Below, one piece after another: positions 25,990-35,832 of a DNA stretch of 54,835 nt. Each line of letters starts with the position of its first letter. Within the stretch, counting starts at the first letter, position 1. Below the pieces are notes generated by a model that was not told the DNA's origin, did not search any database, and saw only the letters and a list, made by a program, of their open reading frames with translations. The DNA lies in NCBI RefSeq assembly GCF_014230055.1, contig NZ_JACHVA010000019.1:1-54835 (forward strand), written 5' to 3'. Both the position numbers and the translations under genes were made by a program. The DNA is from Puniceicoccus vermicola. GTDB lineage: Bacteria > Verrucomicrobiota > Verrucomicrobiia > Opitutales > Puniceicoccaceae.

Positions 25990-27387
25990 TTAAACGTCAG
26001 TCTCGCTGAACTGGAGATAGTCGACGGCCCGGTCTGCATTAATGACCACGAGGTAGTCGGCAATGGCTTGGAGAAGGGCCGCGCGAGCAACGTGCAGATT
26101 GTACTCGTCAGCATAAAATTCCGCCTGACTGCTCCGGAATTCATTCATCGAAACCCGACCTTGGCCATACTGGGTCTTCACCCGTGAATAGATCTTCGAG
26201 TCCAGGTCGAACCGCCGTTCGACAAGCCGTTGCTTGCGGATCATGGCCATCAGGTCATTGGTCATCTTATAGCGCTCTTCCTCAAGAAGGTCGATGTTGG
26301 TACGAATCTGGCTTTCAAGGCGACGCTTCTGCAAGAGATTGATACGACGGCTGGCCTGAGTCGCGAAACCGTCAAATACGTTCCAACTCACAGAGAGACC
26401 GGCAAACCAACGAATTGTGTCCACATCATTGGCGGTCGCGGTGTTCACCGGAGCTTGGCTGACGCTGGCACTGAAGCTGACGTTCGGTCGCTGACGAGAC
26501 TTGATGATAGTCGAATCCAGATCGATTTTCTCCATCGTATTCCGGTTCAGCTGAATGTTGAAAGTTTCTTCGACCCAAGTCGGATCCAATTCATCTCCAC
26601 GGATCTCCGCCTCCAACGCATCAAGGTTAATGGGAGAAACTCCAGAAGGGATTTGCGGATCTTCTTGCACACCACTGATTCGCTTGAATGAAGAGAGGGT
26701 CTCATTGCGCTCGTCTTCGAGCTCTTCGATTTCGATGAGGGAGTTGTCCAACTCAATGAGATAAGAAAGGTATTCTTCCTCAGAAAGGCGCCCTGCACGG
26801 TAATCCGATTCGCGACGGGCCAAGCTGGTTTCCAAATTGGCTCGGCGCAGGCGGAGATTGCGCAGCTGCATTTCATTCAGGATCAACTCAAGGTATTGGT
26901 CCCGCAGGCGTTGCACCGTGGTCTGAAACTTCTCCTTGGTCTCCAAAAGGCTGTTCTCAAAATCAATCTCTCCCTGCTCGACTCCAGCTTCGACGGCACC
27001 CCAGAAAAAGAGAGGACGATTCAAACCGACCGAAACCGAACCGGAAGCACTGCCGTCACTTTCTTCCCCACTCCGTTGAACGTAACGATAACCGAGGTTA
27101 CCTCCGATTCCCAAACTCGGGTAATAGCGCGAGCGGGCGATGCGAAGACGCTCTTGCGCGACCTCACGGTCAATCCCGACCCGAACCAATTCCGGAGCTT
27201 GGCGCCCTGCTTTTTCAAGGATCTGTCGGAGCCCCGGATAGTAATCCTCGGGTAAAGGCAAATCGGTCATCCGCAGAGTAGAGCCCTCTGCAACCGCGCC
27301 GCCCTCTTCTTGGGCGGAAATGAACCCGACGGGCAGGGCGAGTAAAACAAAGGGGAGAACCCTCGGGAGGAGTTTGGAAACCGTCAT
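25990..27387 (-). CDS. TolC-family outer-membrane channel protein
   Basis: 465 aa with a signal peptide (about 1-25, 'LLPRVLPFVLLALPVGFISA'). Long heptad-rich helices contain the two internally repeated halves of TolC proteins, for example 'LRDQYLELILNEMQLRNLRL' and the C-terminal 'VKTQYGQGRVSMNEFRSSQAEFY'. The protein forms a trimeric channel across the outer membrane and periplasm. It is the first gene of the four-gene export unit, 74 bp before the adaptor. Substrate unknown: the FtsX/MacB-type permease suggests peptides, lipids or small hydrophobic molecules. Confidence 0.88.
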   Translation of the reverse strand: MTVSKLLPRVLPFVLLALPVGFISAQEEGGAVAEGSTLRMTDLPLPEDYYPGLRQILEKAGRQAPELVRVGIDREVAQERLRIARSRYYPSLGIGGNLGYRYVQRSGEESDGSASGSVSVGLNRPLFFWGAVEAGVEQGEIDFENSLLETKEKFQTTVQRLRDQYLELILNEMQLRNLRLRRANLETSLARRESDYRAGRLSEEEYLSYLIELDNSLIEIEELEDERNETLSSFKRISGVQEDPQIPSGVSPINLDALEAEIRGDELDPTWVEETFNIQLNRNTMEKIDLDSTIIKSRQRPNVSFSASVSQAPVNTATANDVDTIRWFAGLSVSWNVFDGFATQASRRINLLQKRRLESQIRTNIDLLEEERYKMTNDLMAMIRKQRLVERRFDLDSKIYSRVKTQYGQGRVSMNEFRSSQAEFYADEYNLHVARAALLQAIADYLVVINADRAVDYLQFSETDV

Positions 27388-27467
27388 AGGAGGTGAAGAA
27401 AGAGGGAGGAGCGGAGGGCTTCAACTAAAATAAACTGCGGCACCGTCAAATATTCGGCGACCTGCCA

Positions 27468-28541
27468 TTATACATTAGTCCCCATTCGCTCGCGTTTGTA
27501 TTTTCTCCGGTTAATCTCTTCGCACCATTCGCGGTTCTCGAGATACCAGAGGATCGTCTTGCGAATGCCAGTCTCAAAAGTCTCTGCAGGAGTCCACCCG
27601 AGTTCTGTCTCAATCTTGGTCGCATCAACCGCGTAGCGGCGGTCATGGCCGGGACGGTCGGTCACAAAAATCTTCTGGTCCTGATAAGAACCTCCTGCCT
27701 CGCGGGGGCTCACCTCGTCGAGGATCTGACAGATCTGGTCGACAATCTCAATATTCGGCCGCTCGCATTTCCCTCCGATATTATAGGTCTCCCCCACTCG
27801 CCCTTTCTTCAGAACTTCAAAAATGGCGGAACAATGGTCTTCCACGTAGAGCCAGTCGCGAATGTTCATCCCGTCTCCGTAGATCGGCAGATCCTTCCCC
27901 TCGAGAGCGTTGAGAATCATCAGGGGGATCAATTTCTCGGGAAACTGAAACGGACCATAATTGTTCGAACAGTTAGTCGTAACCACGGGAAGTCCGTAGG
28001 TGTGGTGGTAAGCCCGCACGATGTGGTCACTCGCAGCCTTGGAGGCGGAGTATGGGCTGTTCGGGCAATGGGAATTCTTCTCGGTGAAAGCAGGATCCTC
28101 CGGAAGCAGAGATCCGTAGACCTCATCGGTCGAAACATGGAGAAAGCGAAAAGCCTTCGCCTTGTCCTCAGGAAGCTCCTTCCAGAACTTCCGAACCGCC
28201 TGCAGCATTCGCAGAGTTCCATTCACGTTGGTCTCGAAAAACGGTTCGGGGGAATCGATTGAGCGGTCGACGTGAGACTCAGCCGCAAAGTTCACAACGG
28301 CCGTGACGTCATACCCTTTCAGCAATCGAGAAACGCCTGCTTCATCACCGATACTACCTTCCACCAAGACGTAACGCGAATCTTCCTCCAAATCGGCCAG
28401 ATTCGCCGGATTGCCCGCATAGGTCAGGGCATCAAGATTGACGACGGTGCCATCGAAACGGCCGTCCGAGAGGAGATAACGGACAAAATTGGACCCGATG
28501 AAACCGCATCCACCGGTGACGAGAATCGCTTGCTTGCTCAT
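27468..28541 (-). CDS. rfbB: dTDP-glucose 4,6-dehydratase
   Basis: 357 aa from ATG 28541, the usual length; the frame is open 15 codons further up without family features. The NAD motif GGCGFIGSNF lies near the N-terminus, then 'SHVDRSI', 'STDEVYG' with catalytic D/E, and YSASKAASD with the YxxxK pair. It converts dTDP-glucose to dTDP-4-keto-6-deoxyglucose in the cytoplasm, the branch point to dTDP-rhamnose and other deoxysugars. It is last in a unit with rfbA and two glycosyltransferases. rfbC and rfbD are not in the window. Confidence 0.95.
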   Translation of the reverse strand: MSKQAILVTGGCGFIGSNFVRYLLSDGRFDGTVVNLDALTYAGNPANLADLEEDSRYVLVEGSIGDEAGVSRLLKGYDVTAVVNFAAESHVDRSIDSPEPFFETNVNGTLRMLQAVRKFWKELPEDKAKAFRFLHVSTDEVYGSLLPEDPAFTEKNSHCPNSPYSASKAASDHIVRAYHHTYGLPVVTTNCSNNYGPFQFPEKLIPLMILNALEGKDLPIYGDGMNIRDWLYVEDHCSAIFEVLKKGRVGETYNIGGKCERPNIEIVDQICQILDEVSPREAGGSYQDQKIFVTDRPGHDRRYAVDATKIETELGWTPAETFETGIRKTILWYLENREWCEEINRRKYKRERMGTNV

Positions 28542-28593
28542 AAACCCATCATGCTTTGTCCGCAAAACGGGGAAACGCAAGTCCAAGAGTATC

Positions 28594-29760
28594 TTAAGCC
28601 GTCCCCTCCGAGGCGTCCGGCTCTTCGGCCGCCAATTGGCTCATCCATTCATCCCAAGTAGGCCAGGAACGAGCCAGCCCCTCACGAGCGAGTCGTTCGC
28701 GCAACTCCGGTTCCGTCAACAGATCGCGGATGCCGGCCGAAAGTTGGCCAGGATCTTCAACGCGCACCGTCCGGCATCCTCCCCCAGCCGCGATTTCCCC
28801 CACGGCCCCTTCGCCGGAACAGACACAGGGCCGCCCCCGCACGAGTGACTCCGCCACGGGGAGGCCATAACCTTCCGCCAGCGAGGGAAAAACCGTGAAG
28901 GCCGCCTTCGCGTAAAGTTCTTCCAACTCCGCATCGGAAACTTGTCCGAGCCAGTCGACCGAGCGACCCTTTGAGCGCAATTCCGCGATCCGGTCGGGAA
29001 TCTCATTTTCATTCTTCGCCCGCCGGCGGCCTACTAGAGTGAGCGAAAACTCCACTCCCTCCGTCCAGAGCAACTCGGCGGCCTCCAAAAGCGCAGCATG
29101 ATTCTTCCGCGCCTCGAGGGTCCCCACACAAAGGATCTCCAGCGGCCGCTCCTGCCTTGCCGGATGACTCCGCCCTCCTCCCGGAGGCCATGGAAGCACT
29201 TCCGGCTCCGCTCCCGCGACTCCTTCTTCCCGCTGAAAACGCTGCCACTCCGAAGCCGTGGCCTGGGAAGGGCAAATCACCCGCTCCACCAAACCGAGAA
29301 AGCGAAGGTAATCCGTGAATCCCTCCCGTCGGGAATCGGGAGTCCATTGCGGGCTACTCCAGCTCAACAAGTCATGACAGACCGCCGCCATCTCCATCTG
29401 GCGGGCACCGGTAGCGGCCAGGTCATCCAAAAATCGCAATCGATCGCCACTCGGTATCTCCGGAATCAACAGGAGGGTTCCTTCGGGTTCGTGTAAAAAA
29501 TCGATTTCCCATTTCTTCTCCCAGCGGTCGAGAAATCGGGAGATGCCCCTTTTCCGGTGAAGCCCGCGGGAAAAGACATCAATCAGCCGGCGGCGCTCTC
29601 CGCGGGTGGGAGCCCGAAAGCCCTCTCCACTCCAGATCACGGGGATCCACTCTTCCATCCGCACCGCCCCATAGAGGATAAGGCTTCGCACAACCCGCTG
29701 GATTCCGGTGTGATGCAGCGTGTTAGCCGTTGCGGTAGCGTCGATGTAGATCTTATCCAT
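28594..29760 (-). CDS. Glycosyltransferase family 1/4 (GT-B fold)
   Basis: 388 aa. The C-terminal donor-binding half shows 'EILCVGTLEARKNHAALLEAAELL', 'VDWLGQVSDAELEELYAKAAF' and the E-x7-E motif in 'FPSLAEGYGLPVAESL'. The N-terminal part opens with 'YIDATATANTLHHTGIQRVV', common in mannosyl- or rhamnosyl-type GT4 enzymes of polysaccharide clusters. It overlaps the upstream GT2 gene by 8 bp and precedes rfbB by 52 bp. It probably adds a sugar to a surface polysaccharide or LPS part. Donor and acceptor are unknown. Confidence 0.88.
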   Translation of the reverse strand: MDKIYIDATATANTLHHTGIQRVVRSLILYGAVRMEEWIPVIWSGEGFRAPTRGERRRLIDVFSRGLHRKRGISRFLDRWEKKWEIDFLHEPEGTLLLIPEIPSGDRLRFLDDLAATGARQMEMAAVCHDLLSWSSPQWTPDSRREGFTDYLRFLGLVERVICPSQATASEWQRFQREEGVAGAEPEVLPWPPGGGRSHPARQERPLEILCVGTLEARKNHAALLEAAELLWTEGVEFSLTLVGRRRAKNENEIPDRIAELRSKGRSVDWLGQVSDAELEELYAKAAFTVFPSLAEGYGLPVAESLVRGRPCVCSGEGAVGEIAAGGGCRTVRVEDPGQLSAGIRDLLTEPELRERLAREGLARSWPTWDEWMSQLAAEEPDASEGTA

Positions 29761-30670
29761 TCGGCCTCCCGTGTTTGCGCAGGGAATCGGCCCGGGCCCG
29801 CATCCATGCGGAGGGCTTTGAACGCAACCGCAGGAGGAAGGTCAAAGCATCCCAGGTTTTGCGACCATTGAGCTTCCAAGGACAGGTCTCATGTCGCTTT
29901 AGGTAATGCTTGGGCCAATCCTGCAGTCCCCACTTCTCGGTCTGGTCTCCCCACCGGGCCAAAAAACGACGAATGTTCCCGTCATCCCGATCCTTTCTCC
30001 CGGGGCTCGCACTGACCCAGTGCCCAATCCGACTGCCAAAAGCGACGCGATTTTCGTGCTGAGCCTCATCGAGCCGCAAGCAGAGATCGATATCCTCAAA
30101 CCCATTACGGTAATCGGCATCGAAACCTCCCATGGATTCGAATAACTCTTTGCGAATGAGGCAACAGGCCGCGGTGACCGCCCGAAACGAACGCATTCCG
30201 GTCTTCGGGATCGAACGATAGTTCTGACCCCAATGTTCGGGGATTCCCCACGGCGCAAAGACAATGCCCGCATGATCGATCCTGCCGGTATGAGCATTTA
30301 ATTGCACATTTCCGACCATCCCGGATCGATCGTCCAAGCAATCGATCATGGGCTCGATCCATCCCGGTCGCAGGACCAGATCGTTGTTGAGAAAGGCCAG
30401 AATTGGGGCCTTGGCCTCTGCCGCTCCCCGATTGTTTGATCCAGCGAAGCCGAGGTTTTCCTCATTCAGCAAGACCCTTACCTCAGGACGGTCCAGTTCG
30501 CGCAGGAACTCCCGGGTGCCATCGGTGCTGCCGTCATCCACTAGGATGACCTCGTAAGGAATTTCCCTCAGGGTTTGCGCCAGCTCGTCGAGAAACGTGC
30601 GCGTCAGGTCGAGCCGATTGTAGAGTGCGGTGATAATCGAAACCGCTGGAGCCTCTGCCCGACTATTCAC
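29753..30670 (-). CDS. Glycosyltransferase family 2
   Basis: 305 aa from a GTG start preceded by a G-rich GAGGGG sequence. The GT-A core has 'VSIITALYNRLDLT', the nucleotide-sugar motif VDDGSTDG (D45, D46), 'NLGFAGSNNRG' and the metal-binding NND (95-97). 'GFDADYRNGFEDIDLCLRL' is typical of rhamnosyl- or related GT2 enzymes (inference from the pattern). No membrane helices. Between rfbA (37-bp gap) and the GT4 gene (8-bp overlap), so it probably uses the same sugar-nucleotide pool. Confidence 0.9.
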   Translation of the reverse strand: MNSRAEAPAVSIITALYNRLDLTRTFLDELAQTLREIPYEVILVDDGSTDGTREFLRELDRPEVRVLLNEENLGFAGSNNRGAAEAKAPILAFLNNDLVLRPGWIEPMIDCLDDRSGMVGNVQLNAHTGRIDHAGIVFAPWGIPEHWGQNYRSIPKTGMRSFRAVTAACCLIRKELFESMGGFDADYRNGFEDIDLCLRLDEAQHENRVAFGSRIGHWVSASPGRKDRDDGNIRRFLARWGDQTEKWGLQDWPKHYLKRHETCPWKLNGRKTWDALTFLLRLRSKPSAWMRARADSLRKHGRPNG

Positions 30671-30707
30671 GCGCCCCTCGCCCTCGGCAATCCCCTCCCC
30701 GACCGGA

Positions 30708-31589
30708 TCAATCCTGAATCAGGGCTCGGAGGTAATCCGCATAACTGGTCTTCCCCAAAGCAGTGGCAAGCTCTTCCAGCTGAGGCTCATTGATCCATCC
30801 ATTGCGGAAAGCAATTTCCTCAATGCAGGCGATCTTCAGGCCCTGCCGTTGCTCAATCACCTGCACGAAGGAAGCCGCCGCATGCAGACTGTCATGAGTT
30901 CCGGTGTCGAGCCAAGCGGTGCCACGGCCCATCACTTCGACGCGCAAACGCTCTTCTTCCAGATAGAGTCGGTTGAGGTCCGTAATCTCCAGCTCGCCAC
31001 GCGCGCTCGGCTTGAGCGAACGAGCCATCTTGCAGACATCCCCTTCGTAAAAATAAATTCCCGGGACGGCAAAACGGGACTTCGGTTTCTCCGGTTTCTC
31101 TTCGAGGCTGACCACTCGGCCCGAATCGTCGAACTCGACGACCCCGTAGGCCTTGGGGTTGGAAACCTCGTATGCGAAAATGACCGACTCGTCGGAATCG
31201 GCTGCGTTGCGAATCGCGGAAGTGAAATTGCCTCCGTAGAAAAGGTTGTCACCGAGAACGAGCGCCGCCGGGGCACCGTCGAGAAACTTCTCCCCGATCA
31301 AAAAGGCTTGAGCGAGCCCCTCCGGCCGAGGTTGCTCTTCGTAGGAAAAACTCATCCCGAGACCCGAACCGTCGCCGAGGAGTTTACGAAAGAGCGGAAG
31401 ATCTTCCGGAGTGGAGATGATCAACACCTCCCGAATCCCGGCGAGCATCAAAGCCGACAGAGGGTAATAGACCATCGGCTTGTCGTAGACAGGCATGAGC
31501 TGCTTGCTGACCGCACGGGTTAGCGGAAAGAGACGAGTGCCCGATCCCCCAGCGAGAATGATGCCTTTGCGTTGCTTTTGGGTAGTCAT
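30708..31589 (-). CDS. rfbA: Glucose-1-phosphate thymidylyltransferase
   Basis: 293 aa from ATG 31589, matching the family length; the frame is open 71 codons further up into the divergent aldo/keto reductase region without family features. '[34 protein letters not shown]' is the nucleotide-binding signature. 'VLGDNLFYG', '[16 protein letters not shown]' and '[13 protein letters not shown]' follow. It makes dTDP-glucose from glucose-1-phosphate and dTTP, feeding rfbB. First gene of the rfbA-GT2-GT4-rfbB unit. A phosphohexomutase that could supply its substrate is encoded at 52290-54251. Confidence 0.95.
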   Translation of the reverse strand: MTTQKQRKGIILAGGSGTRLFPLTRAVSKQLMPVYDKPMVYYPLSALMLAGIREVLIISTPEDLPLFRKLLGDGSGLGMSFSYEEQPRPEGLAQAFLIGEKFLDGAPAALVLGDNLFYGGNFTSAIRNAADSDESVIFAYEVSNPKAYGVVEFDDSGRVVSLEEKPEKPKSRFAVPGIYFYEGDVCKMARSLKPSARGELEITDLNRLYLEEERLRVEVMGRGTAWLDTGTHDSLHAAASFVQVIEQRQGLKIACIEEIAFRNGWINEPQLEELATALGKTSYADYLRALIQD

Positions 31590-31713
31590 AAAGTGGTTAG
31601 AATTGTCCCTGGAACCCGCGGCGGCAAACGTTTTTAACACCCCCCCTTTTTGAAAGGAATGGACTTCCTCCAGCCTGTTTGACAGCTCTCGCCCGAGAAC
31701 GCATCCTGTCGCC

Positions 31714-32607
31714 ATGAAATACCGCACCCTCGGATCCACCGGTTTAGAAGTTTCAGTCATCGGCGTAGGCACTTGGCAATTCGGAGGAGAATGGGGCCGC
31801 ACCTACTCGGAGAGCGACGCAAGCAAGATTTTCGCCGCCGCCCGGGACAGTGGGATCAATCTCATCGACACGGCCGAGTGCTACGGCGATCACCTCTCCG
31901 AGTCACTGATCGGAGCCTCGGTCGCTGAGAATCGCGAAGATTGGATCATCGCCACCAAGTTCGGTCATCATTTTAAGAAAAACTTCGACCGCAACCAAGT
32001 CATCGACCCCGAATCCGTGGTCAAACAGCTAGAGGACTCCCTCCGCGCCCTCCGCACCGACTATGTCGACCTCTATCAATTCCACTCTTTGGATGACCAA
32101 GCCTTCGCCACCGAAGGCCTCTGGGAAGCGTTGGCCAAGGAAAAGGAGAAGGGCAAAATCCGCCACCTCGGCACCTCGATCGGCAGCAACACGAACTCCC
32201 ACCAGGTGAAGGCCTCTCCCGATGTCGGGTCGGAGGTGATTCAGGTCGTTTACAATCGGCTCGATCGCGCCCCCGAATCGGAAGTTCTCCCAACCTGTCA
32301 GGAAGAGAATCTCGGTGTGCTGGCCCGGGTGCCGCTCGCCAGCGGTTATCTCAGTGGCAAATATAAGCCCGGCGCTCAGTTTCCCTCCAACGACGTGCGC
32401 AATGCCTGGCACACTGACAATTTTCGGGACTCGCGATTGAGGGAGGTCGAAAAGATCCAACGCGAGGAAGTTCCGGAGGGCACGGATATGGCCCAATGGG
32501 CCCTGGCTTGGTGCCTGAAGAATCCAGCCGTCACCTCGGTCATCCCGGGTTGTAAAGACGCCGACCAGACCCGGAAGAACGCTGCGGCGGCGGATTTGCT
32601 CGAATAA
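31714..32607 (+). CDS. Aldo/keto reductase
   Basis: 297 aa. The (beta/alpha)8 NADPH-dependent oxidoreductase family is clear from '[19 protein letters not shown]' and the catalytic tetrad D52, Y57, K82 and H124 ('LIDTAECYG', 'ATKFG', 'YQFHSLDD'). The C-terminal '[25 protein letters not shown]' fits the AKR11/12-like group. Substrate is not predictable; sugars and small aldehydes are usual. It is divergent from rfbA with 124 bp between, which holds both promoters. Confidence 0.9.
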   Translation: MKYRTLGSTGLEVSVIGVGTWQFGGEWGRTYSESDASKIFAAARDSGINLIDTAECYGDHLSESLIGASVAENREDWIIATKFGHHFKKNFDRNQVIDPESVVKQLEDSLRALRTDYVDLYQFHSLDDQAFATEGLWEALAKEKEKGKIRHLGTSIGSNTNSHQVKASPDVGSEVIQVVYNRLDRAPESEVLPTCQEENLGVLARVPLASGYLSGKYKPGAQFPSNDVRNAWHTDNFRDSRLREVEKIQREEVPEGTDMAQWALAWCLKNPAVTSVIPGCKDADQTRKNAAAADLLE

Positions 32608-32645
32608 GAGCCAGCAGACCGCGGCCCTCGCCCAGGCCTATTCGC

Positions 32646-33386
32646 TCAGCTCTGGTCCGCGGCCCAAACGGCCGCACCGATGATACCGGCCTTGTTCTTG
32701 GCCGTGGCGTGGCGGAGTTCGCAGCGGGTCTTGATCAAGTCTTTCACTTCCGGAAATTTCTTTGCGCCCCCACCTCCGACGATAATCATCCGAGGCCAGT
32801 AAAGATCCTCCAAGTGCTTCAGATATTCTTCGAACCGCTTGGCCCACTCTTCATTACTCAGGCCGTCGCGCTCCTTCGCGGTTCCGGAAACGTAATCTTC
32901 CGCCTCCCGCTTCCGACCGAAAAACATACGACCCATCTCCGTGTTTTGAACCAGCTTTCCGTCCGTAAAGAGAGCCGACCCCAGGCCGGTTCCAATCGTC
33001 AGCAAGATCACCGATCCGTCGACTCCCTGGCCGGCCCCGAAACGCACCTCAGCCACTCCAGCGGAATCGGCATCGTTCAGACCCCGAACCGGACGCTGAA
33101 GACGTTCGGAAAGGGCCTCCTCCAATGAGAACCCAATCCAATCCTGGTGAAGATTCTGCGCGGTCAAAACCTTTCCATCACGGACGACCCCGGGGAACCC
33201 TACCCCCACCGGCGAGATATCGCCAAAGGTTTCCAAAACCTCTCCGCAGGCATCGATGATCGCACTCGGCGTCGCCGGACGAGGGGTATCGATTCTTTGG
33301 CGCTTGGTGATTAAGCTTCCATCATCCGTATCGACCACTGCTGCTTTGATGCGAGAACCACCGATATCAATTCCAATTGCCTTCAT
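32646..33386 (-). CDS. ppgK: Polyphosphate glucokinase (ROK family)
   Basis: 246 aa. The ROK/hexokinase-fold motifs are GIDIGGSRIKAAVVDTDDG (phosphate 1), 'VGVGFPGVV', 'LNDADSAGVAEVRFGAG' with catalytic D, 'LLTIGTGLGSALF' (phosphate 2) and 'VGGGGAKKF'. The short form, the 'QNLHQDW' segment and the C-terminal 'WPRMIIVGGGGAKKF' fit polyphosphate-dependent glucokinases, which make glucose-6-phosphate from polyphosphate or ATP. It is convergent with the aldo/keto reductase gene and divergent from cls. Confidence 0.88.
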   Translation of the reverse strand: MKAIGIDIGGSRIKAAVVDTDDGSLITKRQRIDTPRPATPSAIIDACGEVLETFGDISPVGVGFPGVVRDGKVLTAQNLHQDWIGFSLEEALSERLQRPVRGLNDADSAGVAEVRFGAGQGVDGSVILLTIGTGLGSALFTDGKLVQNTEMGRMFFGRKREAEDYVSGTAKERDGLSNEEWAKRFEEYLKHLEDLYWPRMIIVGGGGAKKFPEVKDLIKTRCELRHATAKNKAGIIGAAVWAADQS

Positions 33387-33579
33387 AATTCAGAGATTTT
33401 GCGAGGGGTCGGTATCCAATGTGAATTCCCCATACCTTACCAGTGGTTTTTTTCGTTCTTTTTCGATTTTTCTGGGAAATCATCCGACCTTTGAGGGAGC
33501 ACAGTCGCTTTGACAGAATGACTTTTCCAGCGGAAACTCCTCTCTCTACTCGCCCTTCGATGCCGGAGGGCAACTCACT

Positions 33580-34977
33580 ATGTGGACGATCATCTTCTTT
33601 CTCTGGTTTCTCTCTCAACTCGCTGGTTTTGGCGCCCTTATCCATCTACTCCTTTCGCGCAAACGCACGACCTCCCTGGTTCTCTGGGCCTTGTGGCTCC
33701 TGATCTTTCCAGCCTTGGGGATTCCACTCTACCTGACCATCGGCTCAGACCGAATTCGCCGCCGTTCGATCCCTTCCCATCCCCCGGGAGAGCACCTGGA
33801 AGACCCCAATGCGCCATTAGGCTCTCCCGAGATCGCTCCGCTCCTGCAGAACGTCTCCCACCTATCGGGAAACACCCTGACTCGTGCCAGCGGTCTCAAA
33901 CTTCTTCCCGATACCACGACCTACTACCCCCATCTTCTGGAATCCATCGATAAGGCCGAGAAGTTCGTTCACATCCAGACCTACGTATTTCGGATGGACT
34001 CCGCGGGCGACCGCCTCCTCGAAGCCCTCTGCCGCGCCGCAAAACGCGGGGTCGAGGTTCGCCTTCTGGTCGATGAAATCGGTTCCGCTTCGACCCGAAC
34101 CCGCTATTTCAAACCCCTCATCCAGGCGGGTGGCCAGTTCAGCTGGTGCATGACCGTGCAGCCCTTCCGAAACCGCTATTTCCTGAATCTGCGCAATCAC
34201 CGGAAGATCCAGGTTATCGACGGCAAGATCGCCTACGTCGGAGGGATGAACTTCGGGGTCGAATACGAAGGCAAGGACTCTGAAGTCGGTCCTTGGCGCG
34301 ATATGCAAATGTCGGTTCGGGGGCCCGTCGTCGACGCCCTGCAAACCGTCTTCGCCACCGACTGGTCCTTCGCTACCGAGGAATGGCTGGCCGATCGCCA
34401 CTACACGGGATTCTCCAACGACGACGCCAATATTCCGGTCACCGTCGTCAACAGCGGCCCAGACGAGCCAGACCGTTCTTTCCTCAAGACCTTTATTTTC
34501 ACCTGCAATCACGCCAAGGAGAGGCTCGATGTCTTTACCCCCTACTTCGGTCCGGAAGAATCCGTCATCCTTGCCATGCAGCTGGCCGCACGCCGCGGAG
34601 TCCGCGTCCGGATGCTCATCCCCACCCCGAACGAACATCAATACATGGTCGATATTGGCCGGGCTCACTACGAACAACTCATGGAGGACGGGGTCGAGGT
34701 CTACGAATACCACGAAGCCGTTCACCACGGCAAAGTCTACATCATCGACGACAATCTATTCGTCCTCGGCTCGACCAATCTCGACGCTCGTTCGCTCCGA
34801 ATCAACTTCGAGACCACCCTCCTGATTGAGGATAGGGATACCGTCGCCCAGCTCGACAAACATTACGAAGTCTTCTTCGAACGGGCCGAACGCATCGAAC
34901 TTGAAAAATTCCGCAACCAACCGCTCACCGATAAATTAAAGCAAGGCATCTCCCGACTCTTTGTGCCGATCCTATGA
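33580..34977 (+). CDS. cls: Cardiolipin synthase (phospholipase D family)
   Basis: 465 aa. Two N-terminal membrane helices (about 3-25 and 31-54) precede the catalytic part. Two HKD motifs are intact: NHRKIQVIDGKIAYVGGMNF with H207, K209 and D214, and HHGKVYIIDDNLFVLGSTN with H383, K385 and D390. It joins two phosphatidylglycerols into cardiolipin at the inner membrane. Its last 4 bp overlap the start of the next gene (ATGA), so the two are probably translated together. Confidence 0.93.
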   Translation: MWTIIFFLWFLSQLAGFGALIHLLLSRKRTTSLVLWALWLLIFPALGIPLYLTIGSDRIRRRSIPSHPPGEHLEDPNAPLGSPEIAPLLQNVSHLSGNTLTRASGLKLLPDTTTYYPHLLESIDKAEKFVHIQTYVFRMDSAGDRLLEALCRAAKRGVEVRLLVDEIGSASTRTRYFKPLIQAGGQFSWCMTVQPFRNRYFLNLRNHRKIQVIDGKIAYVGGMNFGVEYEGKDSEVGPWRDMQMSVRGPVVDALQTVFATDWSFATEEWLADRHYTGFSNDDANIPVTVVNSGPDEPDRSFLKTFIFTCNHAKERLDVFTPYFGPEESVILAMQLAARRGVRVRMLIPTPNEHQYMVDIGRAHYEQLMEDGVEVYEYHEAVHHGKVYIIDDNLFVLGSTNLDARSLRINFETTLLIEDRDTVAQLDKHYEVFFERAERIELEKFRNQPLTDKLKQGISRLFVPIL

Positions 34978-35768
34978 AATTCCGCCTTCTCAGCTTCAAC
35001 GTCCAAAATCGGCGGACCGAACGCACCGCCCACCTTCGCAGCCGCATGGCGGAGATCGCCGATCTCATCCTCGCGCAAAAGCCCGACGCCGTCTGCCTCC
35101 AAGAGGTTCTCCCCGAAGCCTACCCCTACCTCCTCGAACGAATCGCTCCGAAGGACGCGGTCTTCTATCCCCGTGAAGACGGCACCCATACCGGCGAAGG
35201 GGTGCCCATTATGCTTCTCGGCGATTGCTTCTCCGTTTTCCACTCGGATCGGTTCTGGCTCTCCCCCACGCCGGATGAACCCTCGATCGGCTGGAAGGCC
35301 CGCTGCCATCGGCTGGCCGGAGTCCTCGGCCTCCACCCGAACCAAGATCCGGAGACCCGTGTCTGGCTCATCAATCTTCATCTCGACCACAAGAGCCGGG
35401 AGTCCCGGGCGCGCAGCCTCGAACTGCTGGAACAACGGCTTGAGACCTACGACCGCAATCCCGACGACCACATTCTCCTTTGCGGCGATTTCAACATGAG
35501 ACCGCGCAACCCTCTTTTTCAGGAACTCCTTTCCGGCCCCCCGGGTTTCAAGGACGCTTCCCGTAAAGAAGGAAAACCGGACCGCAGCCAAACCTTCCAC
35601 GGCTGGAGCCCTCTTCGCCTCGGCCGCGGACGCCTCGACTACTGCTTCCACACCCCCGAACTGCATTGCCAGGAATACCACGTCATTCCCGCCGCCATCG
35701 ACGGGCGCCGGCTCTCCGATCACAACCTCATTCTGACTGAGTTCGAATCCACTCGCTCGGCCGGATGA
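34974..35768 (+). CDS. Endonuclease/exonuclease/phosphatase-fold protein
   Basis: 264 aa, no signal peptide. EEP-fold motifs: 'RLLSFNVQNRR', 'DAVCLQEV' (metal-binding E), 'WLINLHLDHKS', 'LLCGDFNMRP' and 'RLSDHNLI' (catalytic DH). The family includes nucleases, inositol phosphatases and sphingomyelinase-like phosphodiesterases. Coupling with cls through a 4-bp overlap makes a phospholipid-related phosphodiesterase more likely than a DNase, but this is inference from context. Confidence 0.85.
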   Translation: MKFRLLSFNVQNRRTERTAHLRSRMAEIADLILAQKPDAVCLQEVLPEAYPYLLERIAPKDAVFYPREDGTHTGEGVPIMLLGDCFSVFHSDRFWLSPTPDEPSIGWKARCHRLAGVLGLHPNQDPETRVWLINLHLDHKSRESRARSLELLEQRLETYDRNPDDHILLCGDFNMRPRNPLFQELLSGPPGFKDASRKEGKPDRSQTFHGWSPLRLGRGRLDYCFHTPELHCQEYHVIPAAIDGRRLSDHNLILTEFESTRSAG

Positions 35769-35832
35769 GCGAGGAGCCCGGATTGAAGGTTTGAAAGGTG
35801 AAGATTTGGCTTTCGAGCCGATCACACGCGAA

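Noticed and set aside
27468-31589. Complete dTDP-rhamnose cluster
   Set aside because: Only rfbA and rfbB are present. rfbC and rfbD are absent from the window.
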